Below are positions 51,313-55,355 of a stretch of DNA of 55,355 nt, one piece after another (position 1 is the first letter of the stretch; every line of letters begins with the position of its first letter). Location: the NCBI GenBank assembly GCA_029252405.1, contig JAQXBM010000025.1, positions 1 through 55,355 of the forward strand, written 5' to 3'. A program made the position numbers and the translations under genes. A model generated the notes under the pieces. That model saw nothing but the letters and a program-made list of their open reading frames with translations, did no database searches and was not told the DNA's origin. The DNA comes from Crocinitomicaceae bacterium (GTDB lineage Bacteria; Bacteroidota; Bacteroidia; Flavobacteriales_D; Crocinitomicaceae).

Positions 51313-52008
51313 TTAGCGTCCACCTTTTTGTTTGTGACGTTTTCCGCCTTTGTGAATCCACTTGTTTTTGCGTTTCTTGAAACTACTATTCGAATCTTTT
51401 TTGCCGCCTTTAGTTCTAAGAACTAGTCCAGCTGAGTGATGTAAGTAGTTTTCAGGTGTATTCCAGAATCCAGGGAAAACTCCCAATTTCGCTGTGCTAT
51501 TCAAGCGAATTCCAAATCCTTTGTAAATCCAAAAGTTAACTCCGCCACCAATATTCACTGTGGGAGCGTGAGTTGCTGCACCTTCTTGGCGATAAGTGTA
51601 TCCCAATCCAGCTACAAGATATGGATCGATCCATTTAGCGCTTGGAGCATACAATTGAGAGAAACTGTATTTCACGTTAGCATCAAAATTGAAGAACGTC
51701 CCTTGGAAATTTGTGGAGTCATTGATCAATTTCCCCAGTTTATACTTTGTGTAGGTTGCTCCAAATTCCATGCTCCAACCATATTTGAAGTAGCGATCAA
51801 CCGTTAAAGTAGTCGGGTAAGGAAGGATATTCCATGAATTACTGACATCGAAAAGGTTTCCAAATTTATTGCCGTTGTCGTCTATTGCTGACCAACTTAC
51901 GCCGAACATCCATTTGTAAGGTTTGTAGTTTCCAACAGTCTTGTACGGCTGAGCGCTAGCCGTTTGCGCGACAAGGACGAAGATTAAAATCGAAAGGAAT
52001 TGTTTCAT
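51313..52008 (-). CDS. outer-membrane beta-barrel protein with basic C-terminal tail
   Basis: A 231-residue exported protein with signal MKQFLSILIFVLVAQTASAQ and strand-turn repeats typical of OmpW/OprF-sized barrels (KWMFGVSWSAID, MEFGATYTKYKLG, PYLVAGLGYTYRQ, VNIGGGVNFWIYKGFGIRL). After the strand HHSAGLVLRTKGG comes a tail of about 30 residues rich in Lys and Arg (KKRKNKWIHKGGKRHKQKGG). The usual terminal aromatic residue is therefore internal. Function is unknown. It is transcribed alone. Confidence 0.8.
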   Translation of the reverse strand: MKQFLSILIFVLVAQTASAQPYKTVGNYKPYKWMFGVSWSAIDDNGNKFGNLFDVSNSWNILPYPTTLTVDRYFKYGWSMEFGATYTKYKLGKLINDSTNFQGTFFNFDANVKYSFSQLYAPSAKWIDPYLVAGLGYTYRQEGAATHAPTVNIGGGVNFWIYKGFGIRLNSTAKLGVFPGFWNTPENYLHHSAGLVLRTKGGKKDSNSSFKKRKNKWIHKGGKRHKQKGGR

Positions 52009-52024
52009 ATTTTTGGCAATACAT

Positions 52025-52032
52025 CAAATATA
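52025..52032 (-). promoter_or_regulatory. -7 promoter element of the barrel-protein gene
   Basis: On the minus strand TATATTTG fits TAnnTTTG exactly, 16 bp before the ATG at 52008. No TTG lies at the standard spacing. Confidence 0.45.
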
Positions 52033-52060
52033 AGTGAAAATGGACTAAATAGTCACACAA

Positions 52061-52657
52061 TTAATGGCCGAACGGCGTCTTTTCCCCTGCAAGAATTCGA
52101 ACATTTAGTGTATTCGCTTCCGGTGGGATAGGGCATGAATACCGATGTGAATAGGCACAATAAGGGTTGTAGGCCAAATTGAAATCCACCAAAAGCTTTT
52201 TCTTTTTTGGGATCTTGACGTCTAAATAACGACCTCCGCCATATGTCTCCAGCCTTGAGGTTTTGTCTCTAAATGGGATGAACAAATGATCTTTGTATTC
52301 CTTCTCCTTTCGAAGAGCGAGATTTTGGTACACTTCTACGGTGTGCAGGGAATCATTAATCGTAAATTCGATATAGCCATACTTCCGATAAATTGGTCGT
52401 CTTTCAGTTGAAGTTGGCATTTCAAACTTCTTGCCTTTTTTCTTGAAGAATTTCGCTTCTATTTGAAAGGTTGAATCAAAATCAAAGTAATCTAAGCCTT
52501 CAAACTCAGCAATTTCCTCAGGTTTCAAATATCCATTTACAGAGTCCTTCATCTTTTCAGCATGATGCTCGCGTTTCTCAAGAATTTCAGATTTTGATAA
52601 TTGACCGAAGCTGACAGAAGATATCAGCAATGCAAAAAGGATACTAGTAATTTTCAT
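52061..52657 (-). CDS. DUF1684 protein
   Basis: A 198-residue exported protein with signal peptide MKITSILFALLISSVSFGQ. The DUF1684 signatures are present: YFDFDSTFQIEAKF, PIYRKYGYIEFTIND, LFIPFRDKTS, ETYGGGRYLDV and, near the C-terminus, DFNLAYNPYCAYSHRYSCPIPP, whose conserved Asn-Pro-x-Cys-Ala-Tyr block suggests a binding or catalytic site. Function of the family is not established. It overlaps yggS by 4 bp and is last in the serA operon. Confidence 0.9.
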   Translation of the reverse strand: MKITSILFALLISSVSFGQLSKSEILEKREHHAEKMKDSVNGYLKPEEIAEFEGLDYFDFDSTFQIEAKFFKKKGKKFEMPTSTERRPIYRKYGYIEFTINDSLHTVEVYQNLALRKEKEYKDHLFIPFRDKTSRLETYGGGRYLDVKIPKKKKLLVDFNLAYNPYCAYSHRYSCPIPPEANTLNVRILAGEKTPFGH

Positions 52658-53313
52658 CGTGCTCCAAAGATAGAACTTCCCAAGCGAATCATCGTGCTGC
52701 CTTCTTCAATTGCAATTTTGTAATCTCCAGACATTCCCATTGAGAGGTGTTCAAATGCATCATTGAATTTGAAAAAGTGACTTTTCAGCACGTTGAAATA
52801 ATTTTCCAATGTTCTGAACTCATCTCGAACTTGTTCATGATCGTTCGTAAATGTTGCCATTCCCATTACTCCTACAATTGAAATGTTCTGAAGTTCAACG
52901 AATTCATTTGAAGAGAGAATCTCTTGTGCTTCTTCTAAACTTAGACCGTACTTCGATTCTTCCTCAGCAATGTGAAATTGGAGTAAACAGGAGATCGTTC
53001 GATCATTTTTGAGCGCTTGTTTGTTGATCTCTCTCAATAATTTCATGCTATCGACTGCGTGAATCATAGAAACAAAGGGAGCAAGGTTTTTCACCTTCTT
53101 CGATTGTAGATGTCCGATAAAATGCCATTCTATGTCTTTTGGAAGTTCCTCGTGTTTGTCGACTAATTCCTGAACTCTGTTTTCACCAAAAACGCGTTGT
53201 CCAGCATAGTAAGCCGCTTGGATATCCTCTGACGGTTTGGTTTTAGAAACAGCAACAAGCTGAACATCAGCAGGGATTTCGGATTTTATTTTTGAAAGTG
53301 CTTCTGCAATCAT
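52654..53313 (-). CDS. yggS: YggS family pyridoxal-phosphate homeostasis protein
   Basis: A 219-residue PLP-binding protein of alanine-racemase N-terminal fold that helps keep the free PLP pool and amino-acid balance. The PLP lysine is Lys24 in VAVSKTKPSEDI; other family motifs are VFGENRVQELVDK, EWHFIGHLQSKKVK, SKYGLSLEEA, GVMGMATFTND and LSMGMSGDYKIAIEEGSTMIRLGS split over 205 residues. It overlaps the DUF1015 gene by 4 bp upstream and DUF1684 by 4 bp downstream. Confidence 0.94.
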   Translation of the reverse strand: MIAEALSKIKSEIPADVQLVAVSKTKPSEDIQAAYYAGQRVFGENRVQELVDKHEELPKDIEWHFIGHLQSKKVKNLAPFVSMIHAVDSMKLLREINKQALKNDRTISCLLQFHIAEEESKYGLSLEEAQEILSSNEFVELQNISIVGVMGMATFTNDHEQVRDEFRTLENYFNVLKSHFFKFNDAFEHLSMGMSGDYKIAIEEGSTMIRLGSSIFGAR

Positions 53314-54542
53314 TCGTTGATGTTGTAAATGGTCAATCCGCTTCGAAGCTTAGGTTCAACCCAAGTCGATTTCGGAGGCATAATCATTTGATTGTCGGCT
53401 ACCCGCTTCACTTGATCCATTGTTGCAGGGTAGAGGACGAAAGCAATTGGGTATTTCCCCGAATCTACTTTTTCCACAAGCTTCGAAATCGGTTCCGCTC
53501 CGCTCATGAACGAGATGTTCTTATCAGATTTCAAGTCATGAATTCCGAGAATCGGCGATAGCACATAATTCGTGAGGATTTCAGCGTCGAGACAATGCAC
53601 AGGGTGAGAATCATCAATGATTTCAGGTTTGCAGTTCAGTTCGTACCATTCACCTTCTAAGCACATGCAAAACTCATGATTAGCCGCCGGTTTGTGCTTT
53701 TTCGGCGTTTTTTTAACTTCGAACTTTTCAGAAATCAATTCCAGGATTTTTTCAGAAGAAAGACCGTTCAAGGTTTTAACTAATCGGTTGAACTCCAGAA
53801 TATCCAGTTGAGATTCATCAATGATATAAGCGAGAAAGGCCTTTTCATTTCCAAATTCAGAGCCCAATTCCTTTCGCTGTTCACTTAATCGAACTGAAGA
53901 AGCAGAGCGGTGATGTCCGTCAGCAATATACAGTTCACTTAAATTGTCGAAAGCTACTGTGATTAACTCTGTTTCAGATGGCGATAGTTTCCATAGCTCG
54001 TGCGTTGCGAGATCCGTTGTTGTGAATTCGTACTCAGCCCGAACAGTGGTGATCAAATTCAATGAATTCTCGATTTCTTTGGATGATTTGTGAGCCAATA
54101 AAACAGGTTCAGCATTGTATCCAACAACATCCAGGTACTCGGTAAACATTTCCTCTCGTGAAGTTAATGTTGCCTCGTGCTTTTTGATCGAGTCATTGAT
54201 ATATTCATCTACACTTGCACCGCAAACGATTCCTGTAAAAACATGCCCAGGCTTCGATTGTCGATAAATGTAAAGAGATGGCGATTCATCTTGAATCAAA
54301 ATTCCCTTTTCTATAAACTCTTCGTATCGCTTCGAAACGAGTTCAAATCGACCTACAGTGTTCCCTTTCGTTGTTGCAGTGTTCCCAAATTCTGGGTTGA
54401 TAATGTGCAAAAACGTAAAAGGGTTATCTTCAAGTTTGGCCTCCAGAACATTCTTTTTATAAGAATAAAATGGACGAGCCGCAACAAGATGAACTTTATC
54501 GCGGATCGGGCGAATTGCTCGAAATGGATGAATTTTCGCCAT
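53310..54542 (-). CDS. DUF1015 protein
   Basis: A 410-residue cytoplasmic protein of the DUF1015 family, recognised from MAKIHPFRAIRPIRDKVHLV at the start, FLHIINPEF, the IADGHHRSASSVRLSEQR motif (about residues 209-226) and the closing LVEKVDSGKYPIAFVLYPATM and MPPKSTWVEPKLRSGL. It lies 8 bp after serA; this linkage is common in Bacteroidota and other phyla and suggests a role linked to serine metabolism, but I cannot state the reaction. It overlaps yggS by 4 bp. Confidence 0.92.
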   Translation of the reverse strand: MAKIHPFRAIRPIRDKVHLVAARPFYSYKKNVLEAKLEDNPFTFLHIINPEFGNTATTKGNTVGRFELVSKRYEEFIEKGILIQDESPSLYIYRQSKPGHVFTGIVCGASVDEYINDSIKKHEATLTSREEMFTEYLDVVGYNAEPVLLAHKSSKEIENSLNLITTVRAEYEFTTTDLATHELWKLSPSETELITVAFDNLSELYIADGHHRSASSVRLSEQRKELGSEFGNEKAFLAYIIDESQLDILEFNRLVKTLNGLSSEKILELISEKFEVKKTPKKHKPAANHEFCMCLEGEWYELNCKPEIIDDSHPVHCLDAEILTNYVLSPILGIHDLKSDKNISFMSGAEPISKLVEKVDSGKYPIAFVLYPATMDQVKRVADNQMIMPPKSTWVEPKLRSGLTIYNINE

Positions 54543-54550
54543 CTTATATT

Positions 54551-55355
54551 TTAGATGGAGAGGACTCCAAATTTATCAACAATTGAGCTTGCGAGTTCCG
54601 TTCCAATTCGATCTTGCGCTTCCAATGTTGCAGCACCGATATGTGGCGTGCAGGCAATTTTTGGATGATTGAGCAAGTCCTTTCTTGGATTCGGTTCATT
54701 TTCGAAAACATCTAGTGCTACCGCAGCAATTTTACCTGATTCCAAAGCGACTAACAATGCATCTTCATCAATAACACCTCCGCGAGCGGCATTTACAATT
54801 CGAACTCCATCTTTCATGGATTCAAATTCCTTAGCTCCGAAAACGGCAGAACCATCATCTTGCTTAGGAACATGAACCGAGATGAAATCAGCCTTAGAAA
54901 TTCCTTCAGTTAAATTATCGGTTGGAGTGATATCAACGCTAGCAGAAACTCCATTGCCAAGATTCAATGCAATAGTTTGAGTTTCTTTGATGAAGCTATC
55001 TACAGCGACAACATTCATTCCGCATCCAATAGCATAAGAAGCCAGGCTTTGACCGATACGTCCGAATCCAACAATTGCTATTGTTTTTCCTCGTAACTCA
55101 ACTCCTTTAGCGTATTTCTTTTTGAGCACTTTGAACTCACCAGTTTCCATGTTTTTGTATGAATCGTGAAGAGAACGAGAAATCGCTGTTAAATGTCCAA
55201 GAACCAATTCAGCTACAGATTGCGAAGAAGCTGCAGGCGTATTGATTACAGTTCTACCTATGCTTCGTGCATATGCAACATCAATGTTGTCCATTCCAAC
55301 ACCACCACGTCCAATCAATTGAAGGCCTTGGCAAGCATCAATCATATCTTTCCTG
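54551..55355 (-). CDS. serA: D-3-phosphoglycerate dehydrogenase (partial, N-terminus beyond window)
   Basis: The frame continues through the right edge: the three codons before the first internal Met encode RKD, in agreement with the family, so the true start lies outside. The visible 267 residues contain GRGGVGMDNIDV, the NAD-binding VGFGRIGQSLASYAIG with a following Asp in VVAVDS, HVPKQDD, NAARGGVIDEDAL and the catalytic His region HIGAATLEAQDRIG. The protein ends soon after, so it is the short form without an ACT regulatory domain. It catalyses the first step of serine synthesis and leads the operon with DUF1015 and yggS. Confidence 0.93.
   Translation of the reverse strand, partial: RKDMIDACQGLQLIGRGGVGMDNIDVAYARSIGRTVINTPAASSQSVAELVLGHLTAISRSLHDSYKNMETGEFKVLKKKYAKGVELRGKTIAIVGFGRIGQSLASYAIGCGMNVVAVDSFIKETQTIALNLGNGVSASVDITPTDNLTEGISKADFISVHVPKQDDGSAVFGAKEFESMKDGVRIVNAARGGVIDEDALLVALESGKIAAVALDVFENEPNPRKDLLNHPKIACTPHIGAATLEAQDRIGTELASSIVDKFGVLSI

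Noticed and set aside
1-55355. Search for tRNA, rRNA, CRISPR arrays, insertion sequences, phage or defence genes.
   Set aside because: No cloverleaf-like intergenic sequence, spaced direct repeats, transposase or integrase frames were seen; intergenic spaces are nearly all under 180 bp.

Overview
The window looks like a chromosomal segment of a free-living member of the Bacteroidota, most likely Flavobacteriales. The evidence is type IX secretion (T9SS) C-terminal sorting domains of types A and B, a PorE-like T9SS component, many secreted lipoproteins, TonB-dependent receptors, promoters of the form TTG-N19-TAnnTTTG, few usable Shine-Dalgarno sites, and moderate GC content. A family-level placement (Crocinitomicaceae-like) is only a guess. 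No tRNA, rRNA, CRISPR array, insertion sequence or prophage is visible, and gene packing is very tight.

Layout. 1-6250: end of an ABC exporter (ATPase tail and permease), a small conserved protein with PspA/IM30, a DASS-family anion transporter, a lipoprotein, a DUF2306 membrane protein with a small exported partner, and YaaA. 6299-10781: an exported PEP-synthase-like lipoprotein, facing a T9SS-secreted subtilisin with a small downstream gene. 10861-18657 (minus): an eight-gene operon running polyP polymerase (VTC) - DUF4956 - lpxK - punA - gatB - two TlpA-like thioredoxins - lpxH, read from a near-perfect promoter placed almost on top of the first start codon. 18785-19915: GH3 NagZ-like lipoprotein. 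20071-24333 (plus): radC - wecB - polysaccharide deacetylase - DUF423 - MBL hydrolase, all touching or overlapping. 24382-36915: fabI, two beta-barrel-like proteins, ftsK, a DUF4412-like protein, arginase-argS-DUF389, a large type B T9SS adhesin-like protein and a small membrane protein. 37014-41188 (minus): queE - porE - UbiA prenyltransferase - maf. 41283-42580: inward-rectifier K+ channel and a helical partner.

42726-51312 holds two consecutive modules of a T9SS-secreted protein followed by a TonB receptor. The second lies behind an AdoCbl (B12) riboswitch and continues into a BtuG-like beta-propeller lipoprotein: I read it as a vitamin B12 capture and uptake operon (BtuH-like DUF4465 - BtuB - BtuG - methyltransferase). 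Its BtuH-like protein carries a T9SS sorting domain instead of a lipoprotein anchor. In both modules an intrinsic-terminator hairpin separates the secreted protein from the receptor and its T-tract runs directly into the receptor start codon; a similar arrangement precedes the DASS transporter. 51313-55355 (minus): an outer-membrane barrel with a strongly basic tail, then the operon serA - DUF1015 - yggS - DUF1684, with serA cut by the window end.
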